Notes: generated from the sequence alone by a model not told the origin. 64,000 bases of DNA from Rhizobium sp. 11515TR (GCF_002277895.1 NZ_CP023000.1:806001-870000), one strand, 5' to 3'; positions 43,443 to 51,311 are shown, counted from the first letter of the stretch. Translations and numbers: made by a program.

Positions 43443-45818
43443 ATGAATGCCGTTACCACACCGCTTTCGCCCGAAGACCTCGCATTGATCGACCGTTACT
43501 GGAAGGCGGCTAATTATCTGTCGGTCGGCCAGATCTATCTGATGGACAATCCGCTGCTGCGCGAACCGCTGAAACCGCAGCATATCAAGCCGAGGCTGCT
43601 CGGCCACTGGGGCACGACGCCGGGATTGAACTTCATCTATGCCCATCTCAACCGCATCATCAAGGCGCGCGATCTCGACGTCATCTATATATGCGGCCCC
43701 GGCCATGGCGGCCCCGGTATGGTCGCCAACACCTATCTCGAGGGTACCTATAGCGAGATCTATCCGGATATCTCCGAGACGACGGAGGGGATACAGAGGC
43801 TATTCAAGCAGTTTTCCTTCCCAGGCGGCATTCCGAGCCACGCCGCACCAGAGACGCCCGGTTCCATCCATGAGGGCGGCGAGCTCGGCTATGCGCTTGT
43901 GCATGCCTATGGCGCTGCCTTCGACAATCCCGATCTGATCGTTGCCTGCGTCGTCGGCGATGGCGAGGCCGAAACCGGACCTCTGGCGGCAAGCTGGCAT
44001 TCCAACAAGTTCCTCAATCCGGCGCGTGACGGCGCAGTCCTACCGATCCTCCACCTCAACGGCTACAAGATCGCCAATCCGACAATCCTCGGCCGTGAAA
44101 GCGATGACGATCTCCGCAAGCTGTTCTCGGGCTATAGCTACGAACCCTTCTTCGTCGAGGGACATGAACCATCCGCCATGCATCAGGCGATGGCCGGCAC
44201 GTTTGACCAGGTGTTCGACCGCATCCGCGACATACAAAAAAACGCGCGCGAAAAGACGTCGTCCGAAGGCATGCCGCGCTGGCCTATGATCGTGCTGCGG
44301 AGCCCGAAAGGTTGGACCGGCCCCAGGCAAGTCGATGGCAAGAAGGTTGAAGGCTTCTGGCGGGCACATCAGGTGCCGGTCGCCAACTGCCGAGGCGACG
44401 AGGATCATCGCAAGATCCTGGAAGACTGGATGCGCAGCTATGATCCGGATGACCTTTTCGATCATAGCGGGCGGCTGAAGGAGGAGCTGCGGGCGCTTGC
44501 GCCCGGTGGCCAAAAACGCATGGGCGCCAGTCCCCACGCCAATGGCGGTCTGCTGCGCAAGGAGCTTTCGGTTCCCCCCATTGAGGACTATGCCATAGAG
44601 ATCGGCGAGCGCGGCAGCAGGCAGGTACAATCAACCGAAATCCTGGGGCACTACTTGCGCGACACGCTGAAGCTCAATGATGCCAAGCAGAATTTCCGCA
44701 TCTTCGGTCCCGACGAGACGGAATCGAACCGGCTCGGCAGCGTCTTCGAAGCCACGGATCGGGTCTGGATGGAGGCGATCGAGGATTACGATGTCCATCT
44801 ATCCCGCGACGGGCGGGTGATGGAGGTGCTGAGCGAACATCTATGTCAGGGCTGGCTGGAAGGATATTTGCTCACCGGTCGGCATGGGCTTTTTTCGTGC
44901 TATGAAGCCTTCATCCATATCGTCGATTCCATGTTCAACCAGCATGCCAAATGGCTGAAGGTTTCGCGCGAATTGCCGTGGCGCGAACCGATTTCGTCGC
45001 TGAACTATTTGTTGACGTCGCATGTCTGGCGGCAGGATCATAACGGCTTTTCCCACCAGGATCCGGGCTTCGTCGATCTCGTCGCCAACAAGAAGGCCGA
45101 TATCGTGCGCATCTATCTGCCGCCGGACGCCAATACGCTGCTGTGGGTGGGCGATCATTGCCTCAGGACCTATGACCGGATCAACGTCATCGTTGCCGGC
45201 AAGCAGCCGGAATCGCAGTGGCTCAGCATCGATGAAGCGGCCGCTCATTGTAAAGCCGGCGTCGGCATCTGGGATTGGGCGAGCTACGAGGACAACACCA
45301 TCGCCCCCGACGTCGTGATGGCCTGCGCCGGCGATGTTCCTACCATGGAGACGCTTGCCGCCGTCATGCTGCTGCACGAGGCGATCCCCGATCTCAAGAT
45401 CCGCACGGTCAATGTGGTCGATCTCCTGGCTCTGCAGGACCCGCAACAGCATCCACACGGCCTTGATCATCAGGCCTTCGACCAGATCTTCACGACCGAT
45501 AAACCGGTGATCTTCGCCTATCACGGCTATCCCTACCTGATCCACCGCCTCACCTACCGGCGGACCAACCATGACAATATCCATGTTCGCGGCTTTATCG
45601 AGGAGGGCACCACAACGACGCCATTCGACATGACCGTGCTGAACGAGCTCGACCGCTACCATCTCGCCTTGGAGGCGATCAACCGTATTACCGGCCTATC
45701 GGCAAAGGTACCGGAGGTCTTGGATGGCCTGAAGGCAAAGCTCAGCAAACACCGCGATTACGTCCGCCTGCACGGCGAGGATATGCCGGAAGTTCGCGAC
45801 TGGCGGTGGAAACGATAG
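43443..45818 (+). CDS. xfp: Xylulose-5-phosphate/fructose-6-phosphate phosphoketolase
   Basis: 791 residues, full length for the family. GAGGAG six bases before ATG 43443 favours that start over ATG 43437. ThDP enzyme motifs are present: YICGPGHGGPGMVANTYLEG, then PETPGSIHEGGELGYAL and VVGDGEAETGPLAASWHSNKF. The central HLSRDGRVMEVLSEHLCQGWLEGYLLTGRHG region is characteristic. It cleaves xylulose 5-phosphate (and often fructose 6-phosphate) to acetyl phosphate plus an aldose phosphate. Acetate kinase, encoded just upstream, converts acetyl phosphate to acetate and ATP. Confidence 0.96.
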   Translation: MNAVTTPLSPEDLALIDRYWKAANYLSVGQIYLMDNPLLREPLKPQHIKPRLLGHWGTTPGLNFIYAHLNRIIKARDLDVIYICGPGHGGPGMVANTYLEGTYSEIYPDISETTEGIQRLFKQFSFPGGIPSHAAPETPGSIHEGGELGYALVHAYGAAFDNPDLIVACVVGDGEAETGPLAASWHSNKFLNPARDGAVLPILHLNGYKIANPTILGRESDDDLRKLFSGYSYEPFFVEGHEPSAMHQAMAGTFDQVFDRIRDIQKNAREKTSSEGMPRWPMIVLRSPKGWTGPRQVDGKKVEGFWRAHQVPVANCRGDEDHRKILEDWMRSYDPDDLFDHSGRLKEELRALAPGGQKRMGASPHANGGLLRKELSVPPIEDYAIEIGERGSRQVQSTEILGHYLRDTLKLNDAKQNFRIFGPDETESNRLGSVFEATDRVWMEAIEDYDVHLSRDGRVMEVLSEHLCQGWLEGYLLTGRHGLFSCYEAFIHIVDSMFNQHAKWLKVSRELPWREPISSLNYLLTSHVWRQDHNGFSHQDPGFVDLVANKKADIVRIYLPPDANTLLWVGDHCLRTYDRINVIVAGKQPESQWLSIDEAAAHCKAGVGIWDWASYEDNTIAPDVVMACAGDVPTMETLAAVMLLHEAIPDLKIRTVNVVDLLALQDPQQHPHGLDHQAFDQIFTTDKPVIFAYHGYPYLIHRLTYRRTNHDNIHVRGFIEEGTTTTPFDMTVLNELDRYHLALEAINRITGLSAKVPEVLDGLKAKLSKHRDYVRLHGEDMPEVRDWRWKR

Positions 45819-45872
45819 AACTGGACTGACGTCGACAACAAGCCGGAAATACCGCCCTGCAACTGCCAACCG

Positions 45873-46061
45873 TCAGGATTTGGACGCGTGCTGCGGCTTT
45901 CCCTTTTGCTTGGTCGAGGCCATGTCGTGAAGCTCCTTCTCGCTCATGGAGTCGACCATGCTTTTCGACGCACCCTTCAGTTCGCTCTTCTTTCTTTCGC
46001 CGCGTTTGGCGGCGAGCGCCGCACCCGCGGCCATTTGCTGTGATTTCGATTTTGCTGGCAT
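45873..46061 (-). CDS. DUF3008 small basic protein
   Basis: 62 residues matching DUF3008: PAKSKSQQMAAGAALAAKRGE, then KSELKGASKSMVDSMSEKELHDMASTKQKGKP. It is lysine- and serine-rich, soluble and of unknown function; members are common in alphaproteobacteria and are often stress-linked. It is the last gene of a minus-strand run (PEBP, small membrane protein, this gene) that may start from the stress-type promoter at 46851-46873. Confidence 0.88.
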   Translation of the reverse strand: MPAKSKSQQMAAGAALAAKRGERKKSELKGASKSMVDSMSEKELHDMASTKQKGKPQHASKS

Positions 46062-46100
46062 GATGATGTCTCCTTTGGATCAGGTTGAAATTTTGGTGGC

Positions 46101-46271
46101 TTAGCCAGCGAAACGCACCAGCAGGATCACGAGGACTACGGCGGCAAGCCCACCGATGAACACCAGACGCTGCCACCGTCGCTTCAGGATGATCTCGCCT
46201 TGACGGGCATCTTCTGCGGAAAACGTACGCGGTTCCTGCTTGTGCGAACCGTCTTGGTCCCTTTTGCTCAT
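46101..46271 (-). CDS. Small single-helix membrane protein (ARQG type)
   Basis: 56 residues from ATG 46271, with GAGGG nine bases upstream. A polar N-terminus with FSAEDARQGEIILKRRWQR precedes one C-terminal transmembrane helix (LVFIGGLAAVVLVILLVRF). A second protein nearby (47301-47657) has the same ATEARQG-then-helix layout, so they form a related pair. Function unknown. It is below usual annotation length but well supported by its ribosome site and topology. Confidence 0.75.
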   Translation of the reverse strand: MSKRDQDGSHKQEPRTFSAEDARQGEIILKRRWQRLVFIGGLAAVVLVILLVRFAG

Positions 46272-46327
46272 CGCAACCATCCCTCGGCGGTTGGAACCGC
46301 CGATCGTGTCAGCTTGCAAAGCGTGGC

Positions 46328-46789
46328 TTACGATTGGTAGCTGCCAGTAAGGCTTGCCTCTGCAAGCATGTGTTTCTTCACTTTCTGCCACATGGCTTCC
46401 GCGCCAGCAGCTTCGGGAAGCGTCATCCGCGGTACATCGAGCGCGGCAAGGCGGAAAACGTACCGATGCGGCGGATCGCCTGCCGGAGGACGCGGACCGT
46501 CGTAACGGGCATTGCCGAAATCATTCTTATAGAAGCGCAACGCCTGCTCCTGCATCGCATCCACGTTCTCGACCAAGCCACTCCATTCCGCCGGAATATT
46601 GGCGATGCCGCAATGGCGGAATGTTCCCGCCGGCGCATCCGGATCCTCGATGATCAAGGCGAAGCTTTGGGTCCCTTTGGGAGCGCCGCCCCAGGCAAGC
46701 GGCGGGAATATATTTTCCCCATCCAACGCGTATTTGCTCGGTATCGGCGCATTCTCAGCAAAGGCCTTGCTGATCAACGTCAAAGCCAT
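46328..46789 (-). CDS. YbhB/YbcL-type PEBP (Raf kinase inhibitor-like) protein
   Basis: 153 residues with the PEBP core: FALIIEDPDAPAGTFRHCGIANIP (about 42-65) and the anion-pocket DGPRPPAGDPPHRYVFRLAAL. Bacterial members are small soluble proteins of uncertain role. Its ribosome site is AGGAGGA. A GGAAC-N17-GTT stress-sigma promoter on the minus strand lies about 60-80 bases upstream, sharing its bases with one for the divergent DUF2934 gene. Confidence 0.92.
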   Translation of the reverse strand: MALTLISKAFAENAPIPSKYALDGENIFPPLAWGGAPKGTQSFALIIEDPDAPAGTFRHCGIANIPAEWSGLVENVDAMQEQALRFYKNDFGNARYDGPRPPAGDPPHRYVFRLAALDVPRMTLPEAAGAEAMWQKVKKHMLAEASLTGSYQS

Positions 46790-46846
46790 TCGATCCTCCT
46801 CTTGCTGTCATGGATTCATGAGCCTGTGAAGTTCTGAACTTAAGGT

Positions 46847-46873
46847 GGAACACATCAGAATCATTATTGTTCC
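46847..46873. promoter_or_regulatory. Palindromic stress-sigma promoter serving both strands
   Basis: GGAAC (46847-46851), 17 bases, then GTTCC (46869-46873). Read on the plus strand it is GGAAC-N17-GTT toward the DUF2934 gene; read on the minus strand it is the same motif toward the PEBP gene. Both readings match the RpoE2/EcfG consensus (GGAAC-N18-TT). Confidence 0.75.
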
Positions 46874-46879
46874 CCATAG

Positions 46880-46904
46880 GGAACATTCGCACTCATCCGC
46901 AGTT
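46880..46904 (+). promoter_or_regulatory. Second stress-sigma promoter for the DUF2934 gene
   Basis: GGAAC (46880-46884), 17 bases, GTT (46902-46904), 27 bases before the DUF2934 start codon. It is a tandem copy of the preceding site. Confidence 0.7.
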
Positions 46905-46931
46905 GTGGGAGCGTCCATGAAGGAGGAAAAA

Positions 46932-47189
46932 ATGACGGACGAACGGTTCGAGTGGATCAGCAAGAGGGCCTACGCCATCTGGGAAGCAGCCGGCCGCCCC
47001 TGGGGCTGCAGCCACCATCACTGGGAACAGGCGGCCAAGGAGCGCGAGATCATGGAGAGAACGCGAGCCTCCGCCGACGGCGAGGAGGTGCTCGCGAGAT
47101 TTCGACGGACGACTGTAATACGTCCATCCGCGAACGATGCTCAGGAGAGCGGGGAAGATACACTCTCCGACGACAGACGTGTCGGATAA
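46932..47189 (+). CDS. DUF2934-domain protein
   Basis: 85 residues from ATG 46932, directly after AGGAGGAAAAA. The DUF2934 signature is clear: RFEWISKRAYAIWEAAGRPWGCSHHHWEQAAKEREIM. These short proteins are frequent in rhizobia and usually lie in stress-responsive groups; function unknown. The polar C-terminus (about 50-85) is probably disordered. Two tandem GGAAC-N17-GTT motifs lie just upstream. Confidence 0.9.
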   Translation: MTDERFEWISKRAYAIWEAAGRPWGCSHHHWEQAAKEREIMERTRASADGEEVLARFRRTTVIRPSANDAQESGEDTLSDDRRVG

Positions 47190-47300
47190 CTTCCAGTCAT
47201 CGGCAGTTCCAGAGCCGTTCCGCTCCCATATCCGGTCCCCTCAAAGAGGAGCGGACATCCGCAACGCACATTCATCCCCCAAATCTCGGAAGCCTGCGTG

Positions 47301-47657
47301 CTAATTCTGCGTTCCGTCGCGATTTGGTTGGGCCGGTGTGTTCTTCGTTCCCTGCTGATTGTTCTCCGTTCGATCGGTTGGAGCGGGCTGAATGGATTGC
47401 CCTGCCGGCGGCGTATTGTCTATCGTGCCCGTCTGCGGCTGCCCGCTGGAGGAACTTATTGTCGGCGCCGGGTTCTGCGGTTTGTTGGGTTCGATATAAC
47501 GACCCCAAACTTCAACGCCGGCCCATACGATTGCCGCCAGAACCAATGCCGCGATCAAGATGGTAGACAGGTGCGTACCACGCACGCCCTGGCGGGCCTC
47601 GGTCGCGGACAATGGCTTCTTCTGATCCTGGGGCTTCTTCGGTTCCTCGAATGCCAT
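47301..47657 (-). CDS. Single-helix membrane protein with disordered tail (ARQG type)
   Basis: 118 residues. The N-terminus KPLSATEARQGVRGTH resembles the small ARQG protein at 46101-46271 and is followed by one transmembrane helix (LSTILIAALVLAAIVWAGVEVW, about 30-51). The rest is a low-complexity tail rich in Pro, Thr, Asn and Gln, likely periplasmic. Function unknown. A minus-strand GGAAC-N17-GTT promoter lies 37-61 bases upstream of the start codon. Confidence 0.8.
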   Translation of the reverse strand: MAFEEPKKPQDQKKPLSATEARQGVRGTHLSTILIAALVLAAIVWAGVEVWGRYIEPNKPQNPAPTISSSSGQPQTGTIDNTPPAGQSIQPAPTDRTENNQQGTKNTPAQPNRDGTQN

Positions 47658-47693
47658 GGCAAGCCTCCATCTCTACAAATTCCATATGGACCT

Positions 47694-47718
47694 AACAGAG
47701 ACGTCGAAAGATGGTTCC
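47694..47718 (-). promoter_or_regulatory. Stress-sigma promoter, minus strand
   Basis: GGAAC (47718-47714), 17 bases, GTT (47696-47694), upstream of the ARQG-type gene ending at 47301. Confidence 0.7.
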
Positions 47719-47753
47719 ATCGAGGAGCACCCGCATCCGATCGGCATTAAACC

Positions 47754-47778
47754 GGAACAATGCGCTAAGCCCGGCGTT
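47754..47778 (+). promoter_or_regulatory. Stress-sigma promoter, plus strand
   Basis: GGAAC (47754-47758), 17 bases, GTT (47776-47778) within CGTT, the best version of the consensus here. It lies about 150 bases upstream of the 59-codon gene at 47930. Confidence 0.7.
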
Positions 47779-47929
47779 AGCCCAACGAGGCTACAGATCG
47801 TGCCAAGCGGACGCGATGGTGCTGAAGAATATGGAGATTTTTCCGCTTTCTCTCCATAGCCAACGAAACGGCAGTCGAGCTTCCTACCCATCCGATTTGT
47901 AGCCTTTCCAATGTTCGAGGAGATGAAAG

Positions 47930-48109
47930 ATGGATAAGCCTTTGAAGCTTCACCGTCTGGTCTCCATCGCGGCCGACGACCCCCGCAAGCGTCTTTCGCG
48001 ACAAAAACCATATGCCCTCATCGAGGTGAACAATGGCAAAGAATATAGTCAGCGCGGTGTCATCGAAGGCACCATCGGCGTCGACACCATCATCTCCACC
48101 CAGGTCTGA
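47930..48109 (+). CDS. Small hypothetical protein, 59 residues
   Basis: A short frame with a strong ribosome site (CGAGGAGATGAAAG) before ATG 47930. The protein starts with DKPLKLHRLVSIAADDPRKRL and continues with an alternating hydrophobic pattern (PYALIEVNNGKEYSQRG, then IEGTIGVDTIISTQV) suggesting a small beta-rich fold. No family recognised. An alternative frame beginning at 48033 overlaps its end. The upstream GGAAC-N17-GTT site and the ribosome site favour this frame. Confidence 0.6.
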   Translation: MDKPLKLHRLVSIAADDPRKRLSRQKPYALIEVNNGKEYSQRGVIEGTIGVDTIISTQV

Positions 48110-48137
48110 GTGGTCGCGCCTTTCGAACAGCCGCAGC

Positions 48138-48473
48138 ATGATAGCCAAATCCGGACGCTTCCTGCTGATAACGGCGCTAACGGCTGTCATGTCATCGAAT
48201 TTCGTGTTCGCACAACAGCAACCGAACGACGATCGATGCAAGGCAGAGGATACCAACCGGCAGGCTGACAACAAGCATGCGGAAAGCGGGCAGACGTCGG
48301 CGCCGGACGGCAATTCCAGCCAGAAGCTGTCCGACTGCGGCGGCGTGCTGAAACCACCGTCCGTTGGCGACAGCAAAATGGAAAAGCCCGCGCCGCAGGT
48401 CGGCAACACGCCTGTCATCAAGCCCGGCGATCAGCCGAAAGAACAGCAGAACGGCCAACAGCCAGGCGAATAA
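48138..48473 (+). CDS. Secreted hypothetical protein
   Basis: 111 residues from ATG 48138. A signal peptide (AKSGRFLLITALTAVMSSNFVFA) is followed by a polar, low-complexity mature part rich in Gln, Asn, Ser and Pro with two cysteines (DDRCKAED and LSDCGGVL) that could form a disulphide. A longer version from ATG 48033 has a GAGG ribosome site but would place the hydrophobic signal 40 residues in. It is 28 bases downstream of the 59-codon gene, so they may be co-transcribed. Function unknown. Confidence 0.65.
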   Translation: MIAKSGRFLLITALTAVMSSNFVFAQQQPNDDRCKAEDTNRQADNKHAESGQTSAPDGNSSQKLSDCGGVLKPPSVGDSKMEKPAPQVGNTPVIKPGDQPKEQQNGQQPGE

Positions 48474-48485
48474 TGCCGATCTGTC

Positions 48486-48632
48486 TTATGGCTTTGGTTC
48501 GGGTTGCTCTATGGGACCCTGTGTGACGGCACCCGAGTCTCGATTATCGCTCGACGTAAACGGCTTGATGACGAGAATCGCCAGAATGGACGCGATCATG
48601 AAGCCGAAAATGAGGAGCAGAAGCATTCGCAT
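48486..48632 (-). CDS. Small membrane protein, 48 residues
   Basis: The frame starts at ATG 48632, with AGGA seven bases upstream, 16 bases after the BON-gene stop on the same strand. It encodes an N-terminal transmembrane helix (LLLLIFGFMIASILAILVI, about 4-22), then a polar tail (KPFTSSDNRDSGAVTQ, ending EQPEPKP). The size, ribosome site, spacing and topology support a real gene in an operon with the BON protein. No family recognised. Confidence 0.65.
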   Translation of the reverse strand: MRMLLLLIFGFMIASILAILVIKPFTSSDNRDSGAVTQGPIEQPEPKP

Positions 48633-48647
48633 GTCGAAGTCCTGATC

Positions 48648-49193
48648 CTATGAGGATTTGCGCACGGTAAGATTGCTGTCATGCCCAGTTATGCCGCTGG
48701 CTTGCCGGGAGATCGCCTCGGCGCGCTGCTTGGCCTCGTGATTTTCGACGGATCCTTCGACAATGACGCGCCCGTGGCTGACGGTGACGAAGATGCTCGC
48801 CTCGTTGAGCAATCGATCGGCTTTCAACCTGCCTTCGATTTCGGTACGGATTTCCCCATCCGTTCTTTCCTGCACCAGCGTAGAGGTCTTGGCTGGCAGG
48901 TCTTCAGAGATCCTGCCATCCCCGACCTCCCCTGATCGCGAGATCGTTCTGATATCGGAAATCTTGACGGAAACTTCATCGGCCGTTTGCTTGCGCTGCC
49001 GATCGCATTCGGCTGAATCCTCGCAGCGTGCGTCATCGGTCCCATGCTCAGGCGGAATTTCCTCTGACGAATGTCGCTTCGTTTCCTCGGCTGCGATATC
49101 CCCCGAACCACCGGCTGCCTGATCAAGCGCCTGAAGTGTGCGTATATCGCCGCGATCCGGAGAATCCTTTGCCTGTTGCTTGGTTTCGGTCAT
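48648..49193 (-). CDS. BON-domain protein
   Basis: 181 residues. The first two thirds are highly polar and probably disordered (rich in Glu, Asp, Arg, Gln, Thr). The BON domain is C-terminal (about 112-181): DGEIRTEIEGRLKADRLLNEASIFVTVSHGRVIVEGSVENHEAKQRAEAISRQ. BON domains bind phospholipids or peptidoglycan-associated structures and occur in osmotic-stress proteins such as OsmY. No signal peptide is seen. A GGAAC-N17-GTT promoter lies upstream and a 48-residue membrane protein follows. Confidence 0.9.
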   Translation of the reverse strand: MTETKQQAKDSPDRGDIRTLQALDQAAGGSGDIAAEETKRHSSEEIPPEHGTDDARCEDSAECDRQRKQTADEVSVKISDIRTISRSGEVGDGRISEDLPAKTSTLVQERTDGEIRTEIEGRLKADRLLNEASIFVTVSHGRVIVEGSVENHEAKQRAEAISRQASGITGHDSNLTVRKSS

Positions 49194-49220
49194 GGTTTTC
49201 TCCCTCTTTGATTAGGGACA

Positions 49221-49245
49221 AACTTTCACCGCGGCGGAATGTTCC
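49221..49245 (-). promoter_or_regulatory. Stress-sigma promoter of the BON gene
   Basis: GGAAC (49245-49241), 17 bases, GTT (49223-49221), about 28 bases before the BON start codon on the minus strand. Confidence 0.75.
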
Positions 49246-49260
49246 GATCTGGGACTTGTC

Positions 49261-49989
49261 TCAAGTTCCAGTGGTCAGCATTTCCAAAGATACGACCTTA
49301 TAATGCTCTTGAAGGGACGTCAGCAGCTGCGCACCGCCGCCATCCAGCCCTGCCTGCCGCCATCGCACCTCGTAGGAAATATGCGCAACTGCCTCGGTCG
49401 AGCCCGCCGCCTTGCCGACAAAAGAGAAGACATATCCGAGCGGTTCAAGCACTGCCTGCATATCGGTGATCCCAACGCCGGCATCGCAAGGCCGCTCTAT
49501 CACGATATGCGCCTTCTGCCTGCGCGGGATCAGCCTGTCGAACTGCTTAAGCGGCGATAGCACAACAAAGGCAATGAGAGCGCCGGCCGAACCCACAATA
49601 AGCTGACCGCCGCCGATGCACAGGCCGATGGCCGTCATGATCCACAAGGTCGCAGCCGTCGTGACGCCGGTCACGAGATCTCCGCGCTTGAGAATGGCAC
49701 CGCCACCGATGAAGCCGACGCCGGTCAACACGCCGAGTGGAAAGCGCAGCACATCCATCGATGCAAAGGACTGGGACGTCTTGCCCACTGTGGACAGCAG
49801 GAGATTAGCCTGGATCATCGACAGGCACGCGGCAAGCCCGACGAGGATCGTCGTGCGAAACCCGGCCGCATGCCCCCCCATCTCTCGATTGATGCCGATC
49901 AGCGCCCCAGCTACGACCACCAGCACCAGACGGACGACAATATCCAACCAGCCCGCATCCACCCGCATGATATCGCTAAGGTCAGGCAC
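49261..49989 (-). CDS. MgtC/SapB-family membrane protein
   Basis: 242 residues from a GTG at 49989 with GGGAGGA five bases upstream. An ATG at 50061 is in frame but lies within the stress-sigma promoter, so it is unlikely. The MgtC signature is clear: RLVLVVVAGALIGINREMGGHAAGFRTTILVGLAACL and LRFPLGVLTGVGFIGGGAIL, with about five helices. A C-terminal soluble domain (about 165-242) resembles the ACT-like domain of MgtC. These proteins act in magnesium limitation, acid stress or intracellular survival. Confidence 0.9.
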   Translation of the reverse strand: MPDLSDIMRVDAGWLDIVVRLVLVVVAGALIGINREMGGHAAGFRTTILVGLAACLSMIQANLLLSTVGKTSQSFASMDVLRFPLGVLTGVGFIGGGAILKRGDLVTGVTTAATLWIMTAIGLCIGGGQLIVGSAGALIAFVVLSPLKQFDRLIPRRQKAHIVIERPCDAGVGITDMQAVLEPLGYVFSFVGKAAGSTEAVAHISYEVRWRQAGLDGGGAQLLTSLQEHYKVVSLEMLTTGT

Positions 49990-50034
49990 GATGTCCTCCC
50001 AGGAAGTCTCACCACCGGGGGTTTCCAGTTGGGG

Positions 50035-50059
50035 AACATCGCAGACGGCGTTTCGTTCC
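50035..50059 (-). promoter_or_regulatory. Stress-sigma promoter of the MgtC-family gene
   Basis: GGAAC (50059-50055), 17 bases, GTT (50037-50035), 46 bases upstream of the GTG start codon. Confidence 0.72.
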
Positions 50060-50233
50060 ATCCTCGATCGGAGCGCTCACGAAAAGCACAATAGAAGCAG
50101 CGTGATGACTTCCGGCTCCCTTGTCAGTTCGAGGGAAAGCGCCTAGCCAGAAGGTCGCGCGCGCCATCGCGCCTGGAACCGCTTCCTGCAATGGGAAGCA
50201 ACCATATCGATTCGACACACCCTGTGAGGCCAT

Positions 50234-51145
50234 ATGATTTCCGGAAGCCGTGAAAAGGGACCCATTGCCGGGATCGCACTCGCCTGCGCGGGATATGCCT
50301 GCTTTTCACTTCAGGACGCGATGGTGAAGTGGCTCGTCGCCAGCTATGAAGTGCCCGAGATCCTCTTCATGCGCAGTCTGGTCATCGTGCTGGTTGCAGG
50401 CGTGCTCGTCCGTTACCGGCGCCATCCGTCAATTTTCAAGAGCCCCTATCGCGGCACGGTCGTCCTGCGCGCCGGGCTGATGCTGCTTGCCTGGCTGCTG
50501 TTTTACAATGCGGCCCGCTATCTGGGTCTGGCAGAACTGACGACACTGTACTTTTCGGCGCCGATCATCGTCGTGGTTCTGTCGATCTTCGTTCTCGGGG
50601 AGAAGGTCCATGCGGGCCGCTGGATCGCCTGCATAGGAGGCTTCATCGGCGTGGCGATCGCGGCAAATCCAAGCCATTCGCCCAACCTCCTGCCCGCCGC
50701 CATGTGCATCGTCGCGGGTTTTTGCTGGGCTTGGAGCACGATCCTGATCCGGCTCGTCAGCCGAAGCGAGACCACGCTCACCCAGATGTATGCCACGAGC
50801 CTGATATTCGGCATTGCCTGCGCCCTGTCATTTCCATGGACATGGAAGACCCCTGATGCGAGCGGCTGGGCGCTGATGCTGACCCTCGGCGTGGTCTCTA
50901 CGATCGGGCAGTTTCTGCTCTATGAAGGCTTTCGATACGCGCCAGCTTCGACGCTGGCGCCCATCGAATATAGCGGTCTCGTTTGGGCTTTCGTGTACGG
51001 TTATGTGATCTGGGCCGAGATTCCGGCGACGAACGTCTTTGCCGGCGCCCTCCTCATCATCGCCTCGAGCTTCCTGCTCATCCTGTGGGAGCGCCGCATG
51101 GCGCGCCCACAGGAAAAACATGAAATACTGAGACGCCACCGGTAG
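50234..51145 (+). CDS. EamA/DMT-family transporter
   Basis: 303 residues with ten transmembrane helices in two EamA repeats. Typical segments: ALACAGYACFSLQDAMVKWLV, LFYNAARYLGLAELTTLYFSAPIIVVVLSIFVLGEKV, and in the second half EGFRYAPASTLAPIEYSGLVWAFVYGYVIWAEIP. Such proteins export or import small metabolites across the inner membrane; substrate unknown. It is divergent from the MgtC-family gene but I see no stress-sigma motif for it. Confidence 0.92.
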   Translation: MISGSREKGPIAGIALACAGYACFSLQDAMVKWLVASYEVPEILFMRSLVIVLVAGVLVRYRRHPSIFKSPYRGTVVLRAGLMLLAWLLFYNAARYLGLAELTTLYFSAPIIVVVLSIFVLGEKVHAGRWIACIGGFIGVAIAANPSHSPNLLPAAMCIVAGFCWAWSTILIRLVSRSETTLTQMYATSLIFGIACALSFPWTWKTPDASGWALMLTLGVVSTIGQFLLYEGFRYAPASTLAPIEYSGLVWAFVYGYVIWAEIPATNVFAGALLIIASSFLLILWERRMARPQEKHEILRRHR

Positions 51146-51311
51146 ATGGCCCGCCTGCTCTCGAAAACCGCAAGCCAGCCGCGCGAAAACGCGTGGCGGC
51201 TTTACGGCAAGGATACCGAAGATCGGGCTATCAATCGGCTGAAGCCGATCTGCCAGATCGCGCCGCACTCCGGGTCTTCGACCTGGCACACGCCGTTGTC
51301 CCGAAAAGCCG

